A stretch of 64,000 bases of DNA. Source: Paraburkholderia solitsugae. GTDB lineage: Bacteria; Pseudomonadota; Gammaproteobacteria; Burkholderiales; Burkholderiaceae. How positions within the stretch are numbered: the stretch's first letter is position 1; each line of letters opens with the position of its first letter. Positions 26,832-36,367 of the stretch are shown in pieces. The stretch is from contig NZ_WOEY01000127.1 of NCBI RefSeq assembly GCF_013177695.1, positions 110,377 through 174,376 on the forward strand. The letters run 5' to 3'. The translations under genes and the position numbers were made by a program. The notes under the pieces are model-generated. The model did no database searches, was not told the origin of the DNA, and saw only the letters and a program-made list of their open reading frames with translations.

Positions 26832-27335
26832 ATGTCACCGAAACTTCTCTTTCAGTTGCAACTCGTTCTGGGGTATGTCGCGTGGCTTCTTTGCTTCGGC
26901 GCATACGTCTGGCCCAGGCTCAAGTCGATGGCCCCATTCGACGCGCAGCGCGCAATCGCCACGTTGCACAGTTTCCGTTTTTTCGGGCTTGTCTTCATCC
27001 TCCCGGGCATCGTCAGTCCCGATCTTCCTGCCAGCTTCGCCGTGTTTGCCGCATACGGCGATTTCGCAACGGGCGTGCTGGCGATGCTGGCGCTCCTGAC
27101 GGTACGCATACGCCGACTCTTCTGGTTGTTCGTCGTAGCCTTCAATTTTGTGGGTGCGACCGACATCATCGTCGACTACTACCACGCAATTCAGGCCGAC
27201 CTTCCTGCGCATGCGGGAGAATTTGGCGCCGTGTACGCGATTCCGATCATCTACGTGCCCTTGCTGATGATTACGCATGTTGCCGCTTTCTGTCTGGCGC
27301 TGCGCCCTCAGCTCAAGACGGCTCCGAGCTATTGA
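26832..27335 (+). CDS. Small multi-pass membrane protein of unknown function
   Basis: 167 residues with four to five hydrophobic helices (LVLGYVAWLLCFGAYVW, FRFFGLVFILPGIV, YGDFATGVLAMLALLTV, IPIIYVPLLMITHVAAFCLAL). It begins 49 bases after the previous membrane-protein gene and is likely co-transcribed. The pattern resembles small uncharacterised integral membrane proteins; no function assigned. Confidence 0.7.
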   Translation: MSPKLLFQLQLVLGYVAWLLCFGAYVWPRLKSMAPFDAQRAIATLHSFRFFGLVFILPGIVSPDLPASFAVFAAYGDFATGVLAMLALLTVRIRRLFWLFVVAFNFVGATDIIVDYYHAIQADLPAHAGEFGAVYAIPIIYVPLLMITHVAAFCLALRPQLKTAPSY

Positions 27336-27374
27336 TCTTTCCGTAAGCCATGATGCGACGCGAACGGAAGGCCG

Positions 27375-28376
27375 CTACGACACTAGCCTTGCCGCTGATG
27401 CGAGGTATAGCGGCGATGGGTCGCGTCGGTGCTCGCAAAAACAGGTGTAGGTCATCTTGATCACGTGATCGTCGTCCGAGGCGACCGCCATCCCGCACAC
27501 GTCGTTCCAGTCGATGGCGAGATCCGGGATGTTTGCTTCTGCGTCAGCCAGTCTGCCGACCGTTGCATAAGCGGCGCATAGCGCAATCCACAGGCCCGGC
27601 AGCAATTGCTTGACCAGTTCATCGGGAAGCTGGGCAAAGACGATTCGCGCGGCTCGCGTTGCGGTAACCGTATGGAGCAAGGTGAAGTCCGGCTTACGCC
27701 AGTAAGCGCCAATTGTCGCCCGCGCCAGATCGTCCAGCAACGCCACATCGGCGGGAGGCGCAAGCACGGCGTTGCCAAACCGCGGATCGGCTCCAACAGC
27801 ACGCAAGCGCGACGTGATCGAGGTGCCCTCGAAAGCCGTGCCGCTCAGTGCCTGGGCGACGTGGTCGAATCCTGCATCAGCGCGCCTCGCCGTGCGATTT
27901 TCTTCCGGACTAACGTCAATCGGCAGATGCGACGAGATTAACGACGCCAAGCCCGCGGCAATCTCGCCGGCATGCCCGGCCTCAATGCCGTAGGCCAGCC
28001 GGATCAGCGAGTGGAAGGCCTGCGTAGCAGGAGCGAAAGGCACCTCCTGCAGCACTGTCGTGATCACGGGATCGGGGCCGGCGTCGGCGATCCAGTCCTG
28101 AAAGCAAAGGCGCAATGCGCCGAATGCGGCTCGTTCGCCTAAATGTCGTGCCCATTCGTGACGAGCGATAACCGCGTCGATCGGCGGAGCACTCAAGGCG
28201 TACTCGCGCTCCCACATATCGAAGAACGCCTGCAGTCGAACTGGCGAAGCCCCCATTTCGGCCAAGGCAACAAGCGCCATCGGGCAATGGTTCGTTGTCC
28301 CTCTAGCCGCAAGGTCAAAGTGTGCGTTTGCATCGAGAAGCTCGCTCAACTTGAGGTGAACGGGGTCTTTGCGCAT
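27375..28376 (-). CDS. Questin oxidase-like protein (DUF4243 family)
   Basis: 333 residues from the ATG at 28376; frames extending to 28496 would run into the divergent peroxidase promoter. The N-terminus LSELLDANAHFDLAARGTTNHCPMALVALAEMGASPVRLQAFFDMWE (in sections) and the motifs FHSLIRLAYGIEAGH and PDFTLLHTVTATRAARIV match what I recall of the questin-oxidase-like family, whose fungal founder does a Baeyer-Villiger-type ring opening of an anthraquinone. The bacterial role is unknown. Divergent from a DyP peroxidase, so shared regulation in oxidative aromatic metabolism is possible. Confidence 0.65.
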   Translation of the reverse strand: MRKDPVHLKLSELLDANAHFDLAARGTTNHCPMALVALAEMGASPVRLQAFFDMWEREYALSAPPIDAVIARHEWARHLGERAAFGALRLCFQDWIADAGPDPVITTVLQEVPFAPATQAFHSLIRLAYGIEAGHAGEIAAGLASLISSHLPIDVSPEENRTARRADAGFDHVAQALSGTAFEGTSITSRLRAVGADPRFGNAVLAPPADVALLDDLARATIGAYWRKPDFTLLHTVTATRAARIVFAQLPDELVKQLLPGLWIALCAAYATVGRLADAEANIPDLAIDWNDVCGMAVASDDDHVIKMTYTCFCEHRRDPSPLYLASAARLVS

Positions 28377-28527
28377 GTTGACGTCTCTTAACCAAAGGGG
28401 GGAAGTCTCATTGTGAATTAGAAGGCTTACGGTCACATTGCGCTTGACCCGTGCCTCACGGCCATGATTGAATTTGCCAAGGGTGTTCTTCGGCAATGCT
28501 CACCTCGCTTCGCCACAGGAGGCATCC

Positions 28528-29499
28528 GTGAGCCCGAAAGCTTCGCCGATCTCCAACGCCCAGCGCGCACTCGACACCGAGCCGCAATCCGTCGATGCTC
28601 CGCTGTCGGCGGCCGCCGCGTTTCTCGTGCTTGTCGTCAAGGATGATGACGCATCGATCGCCACCGCCCGCTCCGTGGTGGCCAGTACCGGCGACCTCAT
28701 AAAAGACCTCAGGATCCGAGCCAATAGCGGCCTGTTTACCTGCAACGTCGGGATCTCGCATCGTGTCTGGGGACCGCTCACCGGCAAACCCGCGCCGAGC
28801 GAGCTTGTGCCGTTCCGGGAGGTGCGGGGCGCTACGCACACGGCGGTGGCCACAGCAGGTGATCTGCTCTATCACATCCGTGCCGACACGATGGATCTGA
28901 TCATCGAGTTCGAGAAGCTTCTCCTTGAGGCCTTCGGCGACGCCGTCACGGCGGTCGACGACGTGGCTGGGTTCCGCTACTTCGACGGGCGCGACCTGCT
29001 CGAGTTTGTCGACGGCACCGCGAATCCCGACGGCCTTGACCTGCCCGCCGCGACGATCGTCGGCGAGGAGGATCCCGACTACGCCGGCGGTAGCTATGTC
29101 GTGATCCAGAAGTACCTTCATGACCTCTCAGCCTGGCGCGCTCAAAAAGTCGAAACCCAGGAGGCGATTATCGGGCGCACCAAGTTCGACAACGTCGAGT
29201 TACCGGACGCGACGCAGGGTCAAAAGTCGCACAAGACGCTCTGCACGATCCAGGACGCCGACGGCGAGCACGACATCCTGCGCGATAACATGCCGTTCGC
29301 GGTCCCGGGACGGGGCGAGTACGGCACCTACTTCATCGGTTATTCGCGCCACCTTTGGGTGATCGAGAAGATGATGGAGCGGATGTTCATCGGCGATCCT
29401 CCACCGCTTCACGACCGGATCCTGGACTTCTCCAAGGCCGTCGCCGGCGTGACGTTCTTCGCTCCGGCCCGCAAATTTCTCAGCGACCTTGCTGACTGA
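28528..29499 (+). CDS. DyP-type haem peroxidase
   Basis: Uses hydrogen peroxide to oxidise dyes, phenolics or lignin-like compounds. I place the start at the GTG at 28528, because AGGAGG (28517-28522) lies 5 bases before it; the TTG at 28468 has no such site. This gives 323 residues. The GxxDG signature is FVDGT with catalytic Asp162, followed by GGSYVVIQKYLHDLSAW, and the C-terminal haem region has GTYFIGYSRHLWVIEKMMERMF. No signal peptide is visible, so it is cytosolic or possibly an encapsulin cargo; no encapsulin gene is in the window. Confidence 0.9.
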   Translation: MSPKASPISNAQRALDTEPQSVDAPLSAAAAFLVLVVKDDDASIATARSVVASTGDLIKDLRIRANSGLFTCNVGISHRVWGPLTGKPAPSELVPFREVRGATHTAVATAGDLLYHIRADTMDLIIEFEKLLLEAFGDAVTAVDDVAGFRYFDGRDLLEFVDGTANPDGLDLPAATIVGEEDPDYAGGSYVVIQKYLHDLSAWRAQKVETQEAIIGRTKFDNVELPDATQGQKSHKTLCTIQDADGEHDILRDNMPFAVPGRGEYGTYFIGYSRHLWVIEKMMERMFIGDPPPLHDRILDFSKAVAGVTFFAPARKFLSDLAD

Positions 29500-30182
29500 G
29501 TTATCTCAGCGACTGTCAGATTCACTACCTTACGTGGCGAACACCGCGTGGATCGCTGCAGTTATTGACCGTCCATGGCGCGATGGCATCCGTTTAGCAG
29601 TTTGCGCGAGTCCACCGCCAAAGTTTGCACGATCCGGACGATTAGCCGCGGCTTGGGCTCCGCCTGGGCTCCGCGCCGAGGCAGACGGACGTCATCGAAG
29701 TTCCCACCGATGTTCCATTTTCGACCTTGGGCTGCCGCTGCGGCAGCCTCTCGAACACACGCGTGTCTAGCTCCGGGTTAGCGGGCGGCTTTTGTGTCTC
29801 CTGCTGCCCGCTGCAGAAGACATGAGAGAAATTGATCAAACCAAGCAAAAAACATCAATTCTCATCAGATATTGTTCGGCCGAGAATGGTTCACCAGTCG
29901 GCAACGCGAGAGACGCGATGCCGGATGAGCAACGATTCTCCATCCATTCCTGTCGCTATTCAGTTCATCCAAATAGTTAGGAATGTAGATTAAATGGCTG
30001 GCTGGTTCAGATGCGAAAAAAGAATGGTCGGTGCCAGTACTCGGCGGCTTGCATTTTCGTCGGCACAGTGCCGTCACTGCATGAGCGGAGGATATCCGGA
30101 CGGGGCGATCCGATCGTTTTATGGTTTCTTATGTATTCCTACTTAAAGTAAACACAATCTACTACCTTCAAGGGAAAAAACC
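29500..30182. other. Long intergenic region before potF
   Basis: 683 bases without a credible gene. It contains an 8-bp GC hairpin with a 3-nt loop (29730-29748) lacking a T-run, then AT-richer sequence leading to potF. The short frames here have no ribosome site or recognisable product. Confidence 0.55.
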
Positions 30183-31304
30183 ATGAGCGTTTGTCATCTT
30201 CGTCATGCGGTCGCGGGGGCCGCGCTTCTCGCCTTCACGGGTTTTGCGGCGTTGTCGGTTACGCCGGCCCTTGCGGCCGACACGGAACTGAATGTCTACA
30301 ACTGGTCGGACTACATCGCGAAAGACACGATTCCGAACTTCGAGAAGCAGGACGGCATTCACGTTAAATACGACAACTACGATAGCGATGATACGTTGCA
30401 AGCCAAACTGCTTGCGGGCAGCTCCGGTTACGATATCGTGGTGCCGACGTCGAACTACATGGCCAAGCAGATTCAGGCCGGCGTGTATCAGAAGCTCGAC
30501 AAGTCGAAGCTGCCGAACCTCGTGAATCTCGACCCCGTGTTGATGAAGATGATTACCGATGCCGATCCGGGCAACCAGTACGGTGTGCCCTGGGCCTACG
30601 GCACTGACGGTGTCGGCTACAACGTGCAGGCCGTGCAGAAGGCGCTCGGTGCCAATGCGCCGGTGGATAGCTGGGCCCTGGTGTTCGACCCGGCCAATCT
30701 GTCGAAGTTGAAGGGCTGCGGCGTGTCGTTCCTCGATCAGCCCGTCGACGTCTTCGCTGCCGCGCTGCAATACATGCATAAGGATCCGAACAGCACAAAC
30801 CCCGCTGACTATCAGGCAGCGTTCGAAATGCTGAAGAAAGTCCGTCCGTATATCACCCAGTTCAACTCGTCCGGCTACATCAACGACCTCGCCAACAACG
30901 ACGTCTGCGTCGCGGTGGCATGGTCGGGCGACGTCGGCATCGCCAGCCGCCGCGCCGCCGAAGCAAAGCGTTCATACGACGTGAAATTCTCGAACGTCAA
31001 GGAAGGTGGTCTGCTGTGGTTCGACGTGATGGTAATCCCGAAAGACGCACCGCATCCTGAAGCCGCACTGAAGTGGATCAACTACATCGAAGATCCGAAG
31101 GTCAACGCTGCGATCACCAACGAAGTGTTCTACCCGACCGCGAACAAGGCCGCGCGCCAGTTCGTCACACCGGCGGTCGGTCAGGACAAGACCGTTTATC
31201 CGGGCGACGACGTGTTGAGCAAGATGACACTGATGAAGCCGATGCCGACCGACGTTCTGCGCCTTGAAAACCGTCTTTGGGCACAGCTTAAAACCGGTCA
31301 TTGA
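30183..31304 (+). CDS. potF: Putrescine-binding periplasmic protein
   Basis: 373 residues with a signal peptide (AGAALLAFTGFAALSVTPALA) and the mature start DTELNVYNWSDYIAKDTIPNFEKQ. Trp and Ser/Tyr of the YNWSDYI motif line the polyamine pocket in PotF. The remainder (VPTSNYMAKQIQAGVYQKLDKSKLPNL, VPWAYGTDGVGYN) is typical PotF/PotD. It starts a potFGHI operon and is followed by a 10-bp stem-loop, which may keep its mRNA more abundant than that of the membrane parts. Confidence 0.93.
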   Translation: MSVCHLRHAVAGAALLAFTGFAALSVTPALAADTELNVYNWSDYIAKDTIPNFEKQDGIHVKYDNYDSDDTLQAKLLAGSSGYDIVVPTSNYMAKQIQAGVYQKLDKSKLPNLVNLDPVLMKMITDADPGNQYGVPWAYGTDGVGYNVQAVQKALGANAPVDSWALVFDPANLSKLKGCGVSFLDQPVDVFAAALQYMHKDPNSTNPADYQAAFEMLKKVRPYITQFNSSGYINDLANNDVCVAVAWSGDVGIASRRAAEAKRSYDVKFSNVKEGGLLWFDVMVIPKDAPHPEAALKWINYIEDPKVNAAITNEVFYPTANKAARQFVTPAVGQDKTVYPGDDVLSKMTLMKPMPTDVLRLENRLWAQLKTGH

Positions 31305-31332
31305 TTAAACCAAACTAGAAAGAATCGATCCC

Positions 31333-31362
31333 GCGCTCAGGGATCGCTCGAACCCTGAGCGC
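31333..31362 (+). other. potF-potG intercistronic stem-loop
   Basis: Perfect 10-bp stem GCGCTCAGGG (31333-31342) with CCCTGAGCGC (31353-31362) and 10-nt loop, without a T-run. It is likely an mRNA-stabilising or attenuating hairpin after the binding-protein gene. Confidence 0.7.
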
Positions 31363-31513
31363 ATGAATGGCAGTAACGGTAGTCAGCCTGCGCGCTTTTA
31401 GCGTCCCACCCGCGCGCAGTCCCATGTTTTCCGATCGCGCCGCATTTGCGAGCCGCTTCCCGCGCCTCGTATGGAGACACTTGCGCCCGCGATCCGCAAG
31501 GAATGGTTACATC

Positions 31514-32677
31514 ATGAACTCGACGACCTTAAAAAGCACGGCCGGCGCCGCCCAGACGGCCCGCCCCGCACCGACGACAAAATCGAAATCGGACGAATTC
31601 GTTCGCATTGAAAATGTCGTGAAAAAATTCGGCGACAGCACCGCTGTCGATAACGTCAACCTGAGCATTGCGAAGAACGAACTGTTCGCCCTGCTCGGCA
31701 GCTCAGGCTGTGGCAAGTCCACGCTCCTGCGCATGCTCGCCGGACTGGAAACGGTCACCTCCGGGCGCATTTTCGTCGACGGCGAAGATCTCGCCGCGAT
31801 GCCGCCGTACAAGCGGCCGGTCAACATGATGTTCCAGTCGTATGCGCTGTTCCCGCACATGACGGTCGAATCGAATATCGCGTTCGGCCTCAAGCAGGAA
31901 GGCACGCCGAAGAACGAGATCAAGGAACGGGTTGCCGACGTGCTCAATCTCGTGCAAATGACCAAATATGCGCAGCGCAAACCGCATCAGCTCTCTGGCG
32001 GCCAGCAGCAGCGTGTGGCGCTGGCCCGTTCGCTCGTCAAACGCCCCAAGCTGCTGCTGCTCGACGAACCGATGTCCGCGCTCGACAAACAGATCCGCCA
32101 GAAAACGCAGCTTGAACTGGTGAACATCATCGACAAGGTCGACGTCACCTGCGTGATGGTGACACACGATCAGGAAGAAGCCATGACGATGGCGGGGCGC
32201 CTCGCCGTGATGAGCGAAGGCCGCATCGTACAGATCGGCTCGCCCAGCCAGGTGTACGAGTTTCCGAATAGCCGCTTCTCGGCCGAGTTCATCGGCTCGA
32301 CCAACCTGTTCGAAGGCACCGTGGTCGCGGACGAACCGGATCACATCTTCGTCGAAAGCGAAGACCTCGAAACGAACATCTACGTGAGCCATGGCATTAC
32401 CGGCCCGCTCGGCATGCCGGTGGGCATCTCGGTGCGGCCGGAACGCGTGAAGGTGTCGCTCGAAAAACCGTCGACGCCGCACAACTGGGCGCGCGGCGTG
32501 GTCTCGGATGTCGCGTACATGGGCAGCTATTCGCTGTATCACGTGAAGCTCGACGCCGGCAAAACGGTGATTGCCAACGTGACGAGCCTGGCATTGACGG
32601 AGATCGACCCGCCCACCTGGGGCGACGAAGTGTATGTGCGCTGGAGCGCGTCGGCCGGTGTGGTGCTGACGTCATGA
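31514..32677 (+). CDS. potG: Putrescine ABC transporter ATP-binding protein
   Basis: 387 residues from the ATG at 31514; the frame back to 31367 overlaps the stem-loop and was rejected. Walker A LGSSGCGKST, signature LSGGQQQR, Walker B LLLDEPMSALDKQIRQ, switch His in MVTHDQEEA, then a TOBE domain with SVRPERVKV. The initial 40-residue Ala/Thr/Lys-rich stretch is longer than in E. coli PotG. It overlaps potH by ATGA. Confidence 0.92.
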   Translation: MNSTTLKSTAGAAQTARPAPTTKSKSDEFVRIENVVKKFGDSTAVDNVNLSIAKNELFALLGSSGCGKSTLLRMLAGLETVTSGRIFVDGEDLAAMPPYKRPVNMMFQSYALFPHMTVESNIAFGLKQEGTPKNEIKERVADVLNLVQMTKYAQRKPHQLSGGQQQRVALARSLVKRPKLLLLDEPMSALDKQIRQKTQLELVNIIDKVDVTCVMVTHDQEEAMTMAGRLAVMSEGRIVQIGSPSQVYEFPNSRFSAEFIGSTNLFEGTVVADEPDHIFVESEDLETNIYVSHGITGPLGMPVGISVRPERVKVSLEKPSTPHNWARGVVSDVAYMGSYSLYHVKLDAGKTVIANVTSLALTEIDPPTWGDEVYVRWSASAGVVLTS

Positions 32678-33603
32678 AGCGCTCGATCAGTTCTCTGGCG
32701 TCGTGGCCGGTGCGCCGTTTCAACCTGAACGGCCGCACCGCGGTGGTGGCCGGGCCGTTCATCTGGCTGCTGCTGTTCTTCCTTGTGCCGTTCCTGCTGG
32801 TCGTGAAGATCAGCTTTGCCGATTTGCAGCTTGGCATTCCGCCCTATACGGAACTGACCACGTACACGGATGGTGTGGTTCACGTCGCGCTGGACCTGTC
32901 GCACTATGCGTTTCTGCTGACCGACAGCCTGTATTTCGCGACCTATGTGAATTCGGTGGTGGTCGCGGCGATATCCACGTTGCTGTGTTTGCTGATCGGG
33001 TATCCGATGGCGTACTACATTGCGCGATCGAATCCGGCGAGCCGCAATCTGTTGATGATGGCCGTGATGCTACCGTTCTGGACGTCGTTTCTGATTCGCG
33101 TGTATGCATGGATCGGCATCCTAAAGAATAACGGCTTGCTGAACAACTTCCTGATGTCGACCGGGTTGATCCATACGCCGATCGAGCTGTACCACACGAA
33201 CACCGCGGTTTATATCGGCATGGTGTATTCGTACCTGCCGTTTCTCGTGATGCCGCTGTATGCGCATCTGGTGAAGATGGACATGACGTTGCTGGAAGCC
33301 GCTTACGATCTCGGCGCGAAGCCGTGGCGGGCGTTCTGGCAGATTACCTTGCCGCTGTCGAAGAACGGCATCATTGCCGGTTGTTTGCTGGTGTTTATTC
33401 CGGCGGTAGGCGAGTACGTGATTCCGGAATTGCTGGGCGGCGCGAACACGCTGATGATTGGCCGTGTGATGTGGAATGAGTTTTTCGACAATGCCGATTG
33501 GCCGATGGCGTCTGCCGTGACGTGCGCGATGGTGTTGTTGTTATTGGTGCCGATGGCGTTTTTCCAGTACGCGCAGGCGAAGGCGATGGAGGAAAGACGC
33601 TGA
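32674..33603 (+). CDS. potH: Putrescine ABC transporter permease
   Basis: 309-residue permease with six helices and the coupling loop EAAYDLGAKPWRAFWQITLPLSKNG. The N-terminus FIWLLLFFLVPFLLVVKISFAD is PotH-like. Coupled on both sides: ATGA with potG, and one shared base (TGATG) with potI. Confidence 0.92.
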   Translation: MKRSISSLASWPVRRFNLNGRTAVVAGPFIWLLLFFLVPFLLVVKISFADLQLGIPPYTELTTYTDGVVHVALDLSHYAFLLTDSLYFATYVNSVVVAAISTLLCLLIGYPMAYYIARSNPASRNLLMMAVMLPFWTSFLIRVYAWIGILKNNGLLNNFLMSTGLIHTPIELYHTNTAVYIGMVYSYLPFLVMPLYAHLVKMDMTLLEAAYDLGAKPWRAFWQITLPLSKNGIIAGCLLVFIPAVGEYVIPELLGGANTLMIGRVMWNEFFDNADWPMASAVTCAMVLLLLVPMAFFQYAQAKAMEERR

Positions 33604-34421
33604 TGAAGCCAAACCGAATTTTTCAGTTCATTGCCTTGGGGATTGGGTTTTTGTTTCTCTACATTCCGATCGTGAGTCTGATTGTGTATTCGTTCAACGA
33701 ATCGCAACTGGTCACGGTGTGGACGCGGTTTTCCACGCGCTGGTATGCGGCGTTGTTGCAGGATGACGAGTTGATCGCGGCTGCGTGGTTGTCGTTGCGC
33801 GTGGCGTTGCTGACGGCGTTTGCGTCGGTGATCATCGGCACGTGGGCCGGGTTTGTTTTGGCCCGGATGGGGCGGTTTCGTGGGTTTACGCTTTATACCG
33901 GGATGATCAATGCGCCGCTGGTGATTCCCGAGGTGATTCAGGGGATTTCGCTGCTGCTGCTGTTCATCGAAATGGCCAAGTGGTTGGGATGGCCCGCCGG
34001 GCGTGGTATTTTCACGATCTGGATCGGGCACGTGATGTTGTGTATTTCTTATGTGGCCATCATTGTGCAGTCACGGGTGAAGGAGTTGAATCCTTCTCTT
34101 GAGGAGGCCGCGCTTGATCTTGGGGCTACGCCGCTGAAGGTGTTTTTCTTCATTACGTTGCCGTTGATTTCGCAGGCTCTGGTTTCTGGGTGGTTGTTGT
34201 CGTTTACTTTGTCTATCGACGATCTGGTGTTGTCGGCGTTTTTGTCGGGGCCTGGGTCGACTACGTTGCCGTTGGTCGTTTTCTCTCGCGTTCGGCTTGG
34301 GTTGAATCCTGAGATGAATGCGTTGGCTACGTTGTTTATTGCTGTTGTTACGGTTGGGGTTGTTGCTGCTAATTATTTTATGCAGCGGGCCGAGAGGAAG
34401 AGGGCTGTAATGGCGGTGTAG
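33603..34421 (+). CDS. potI: Putrescine ABC transporter permease
   Basis: 272 residues from the ATG at 33603. Six helices; coupling loop EEAALDLGATPLKVFFFITLPLISQ; YIPIVSLIVYSFNES at the start is PotI-like. Last gene of potFGHI. The composite repeat begins 1-2 bases after its stop, and the 3' part of the gene is noticeably richer in G/T codons than the rest of the operon. Confidence 0.92.
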   Translation: MKPNRIFQFIALGIGFLFLYIPIVSLIVYSFNESQLVTVWTRFSTRWYAALLQDDELIAAAWLSLRVALLTAFASVIIGTWAGFVLARMGRFRGFTLYTGMINAPLVIPEVIQGISLLLLFIEMAKWLGWPAGRGIFTIWIGHVMLCISYVAIIVQSRVKELNPSLEEAALDLGATPLKVFFFITLPLISQALVSGWLLSFTLSIDDLVLSAFLSGPGSTTLPLVVFSRVRLGLNPEMNALATLFIAVVTVGVVAANYFMQRAERKRAVMAV

Positions 34422-34422
34422 G

Positions 34423-35262
34423 TTTTTTTTGCCTGCGCGGCGCTTTGTCTGTTTGCCTGCGGCGTTGGCCTTTCCTTGATTTGATATTGGACTATTAGCG
34501 TCGCCCCTGTGCGGGGCAGGCACCTACTTTTCTTTGCATGCCGCAAAGAAAAGTAGGCAAAAGAAAGCGGCTCCAACCGCTAATTCTTAAGCGGGTCCCC
34601 TAGCTCGGAGGGGGCAGTGGTGCATCTGGAATCTGTGCCCTCGCACATTCGGCCTTGGTGACAAAGCAGTCATACCTCCGGCGGCGCCGCGCGCGCCGAA
34701 GGGCATTTCATAAAACCGTCCGTTGTGTTCCGGCTCCCGCGTTTGTCACGGAACCGCGGCCGGCGGCCACGTCAACACTGCCACTGCCACTGCCACTGCC
34801 ACTGCGACTCACTGACATTTCATTTGAGGTATGAGTTTGCCCATGCGAGCAGAGGCGTTTCGCCGAGGCGAAGCCGATGGCTCCCACCGCGCCCAAACGA
34901 AGCCTCTGGTTTCCCATGCAGACCCGTCCGCGACGCACGCAGTGCGGAGTGGGAGCTGATGAGCCCTTTGTCACTAGCGCTGAAGGTGCGAGGGCACGGA
35001 TTCCAGATGCGCCACTACCGTGGCTGTGCGGGGGACCCGCTTATGAGCTAGCGGTTTGAGCCGCTTTCTTTTGCCTACTTTTCTTTGCGGCAGGCAAAGA
35101 AAAGTAGGTGCCCGCCCCGCACAGGGGCGACGCTAATAATCCAATATCAAATCAAGGAAAGGCCAACGCCGTAGGCAAACAGAAACAAGCGCCGAGCAGG
35201 CAAAAAAACTAAAGCAAAGCCCAACACCGCAGGCAAACAGACAAAAAAGCGCCGAGCAGGCA
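34423..35262. repeat. Composite inverted-arm repeat, copy A
   Basis: About 840 bases between the convergent ends of potI and hypB. The outer arms are inverted repeats of each other: each has a unit with GCCTGC-GGCGC, the string GGCCTTTCCTTGATTTGATATT (read in two parts), CGTCGCCCCTGTGCGGGG and a 15-bp perfect hairpin (stem CCTACTTTTCTTTGC; 34523-34557 and 35074-35108). The middle part holds a run of five CACTGC units (34776-34805). The whole element recurs inverted at 52602-53490. Short frames inside it are not genes. Confidence 0.85.
34776..34805. repeat. CACTGC hexanucleotide tandem repeat
   Basis: Five perfect copies of CACTGC inside the central part of composite repeat A. It is absent from the matching place in copy B, so it is probably a slippage expansion. 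Confidence 0.85.
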
Positions 35263-35269
35263 TATAACG

Positions 35270-36367
35270 TTAACGCCCGAGCGCGCGCAGCGCCCCAACC
35301 CACCCATACCATGCCTCCATCCCCTCGCCGCTCTGCGCCGACACCTGCAAAATCTCAATCTGAGGATTGACCTTCCGTGCATAGTCCATGCACCGCCCAA
35401 CATCAAACCGCAAATACGGCAACAGATCGATCTTGTTCAACAACAACAACGAACAAGCCCGAAACATATGCGGATACTTGATCGGCTTATCCTCACCTTC
35501 CGTCACGGAAAGAATCAAAACCTTGGCCCTTTCGCCAAGATCAAACAACGCGGGACACACCAGGTTGCCTACGTTCTCAATCATCAGAACCGAATGCATC
35601 GGCGGATCAAGCTGCGTCAGAGCGCGCGAAGCCATCTCCGCATCCAGATGACAACCCGTGCCCGTGTTGATCTGAACGACACGCGCGCCGGTTGCGCGAA
35701 TCCGCTCGGCGTCGTTGAGCGTCGCCTGGTCGCCTTCGATTACCGTCAGCGGCAACGTCGCGCCGAGATCGTGGATCGTGCGCTCGAGCAACGTCGTCTT
35801 GCCCGCACCCGGCGAACTCATCAGGTTCAGCGCGAGAATCGAACGGCCCGCCAGCCAGCCGCGATTGCGTTCGGCCAACAATTGGTTCTTCGCCAGAATG
35901 TCCTGCTCCAACGTAATTGAAGTGACATGCTCGCTCCCATGGTCGTGGTCGTGCGGGTGATCATGTACATGGGTATGACCATGCAAGTGATCGCCGTCAT
36001 GTGAATGCTCATGCCCGTGTGAATGCGCAAAGACACCGTCGTGCAAATCCGCATGCGCCGGGTCACCATCAGGTAAAGGCTCATGAGGGTGAGGGTGCGG
36101 GGGGTGGCCGTGTGAATGGGCGTGGTCGTCCGAATGCAGTGAGTCGTGTGTATGTGACTGGCTATGCACATGCGAGTGGCTGTGCGGATGGGGGTGTGCA
36201 TGGCCCTGCTCGTGTGCAATCACTCGCCGATATGCCGGTTCACGCGCTCCCAGCGCAGCGCCATCCTGCGCGGATTGCGATTGCGTTTCCGCCTGCACCG
36301 CCTCCTCCGCATCCAGATCGGTCACCGCCACGCCCTGCGTATTCGAACATCCGCATGTCGTACACAT
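35270..36367 (-). CDS. hypB: Hydrogenase nickel-insertion GTPase HypB
   Basis: Delivers Ni2+ to the hydrogenase large subunit with HypA, using GTP. 365 residues from the ATG at 36367, which shares one base with the hypA stop. N-terminal nickel motif CTTCGC (C-x2-C-G-C); then a stretch of about 95 residues with some 35 His; then the GTPase domain with P-loop SSPGAGKTTLLERT, VIEGDQATLNDAERI, metal-site GTGCHLDAEM and LLLNKIDLLPYLRFDV. Last gene of the cluster; the composite repeat starts 8 bases past its stop. Confidence 0.95.
   Translation of the reverse strand: MCTTCGCSNTQGVAVTDLDAEEAVQAETQSQSAQDGAALGAREPAYRRVIAHEQGHAHPHPHSHSHVHSQSHTHDSLHSDDHAHSHGHPPHPHPHEPLPDGDPAHADLHDGVFAHSHGHEHSHDGDHLHGHTHVHDHPHDHDHGSEHVTSITLEQDILAKNQLLAERNRGWLAGRSILALNLMSSPGAGKTTLLERTIHDLGATLPLTVIEGDQATLNDAERIRATGARVVQINTGTGCHLDAEMASRALTQLDPPMHSVLMIENVGNLVCPALFDLGERAKVLILSVTEGEDKPIKYPHMFRACSLLLLNKIDLLPYLRFDVGRCMDYARKVNPQIEILQVSAQSGEGMEAWYGWVGALRALGR

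Noticed and set aside
34071..34576. Lys/Arg-rich short ORFs such as those containing AKKSR near composite repeat A, with equivalents near 52700-53380
   Set aside because: They are translations of the repeat arms and hairpins and recur only because the DNA repeats.
34776..34805. CACTGC repeats considered as a CRISPR-like array
   Set aside because: Contiguous hexamers without spacers; simple slippage repeat. No CRISPR array or cas gene was seen in the window.
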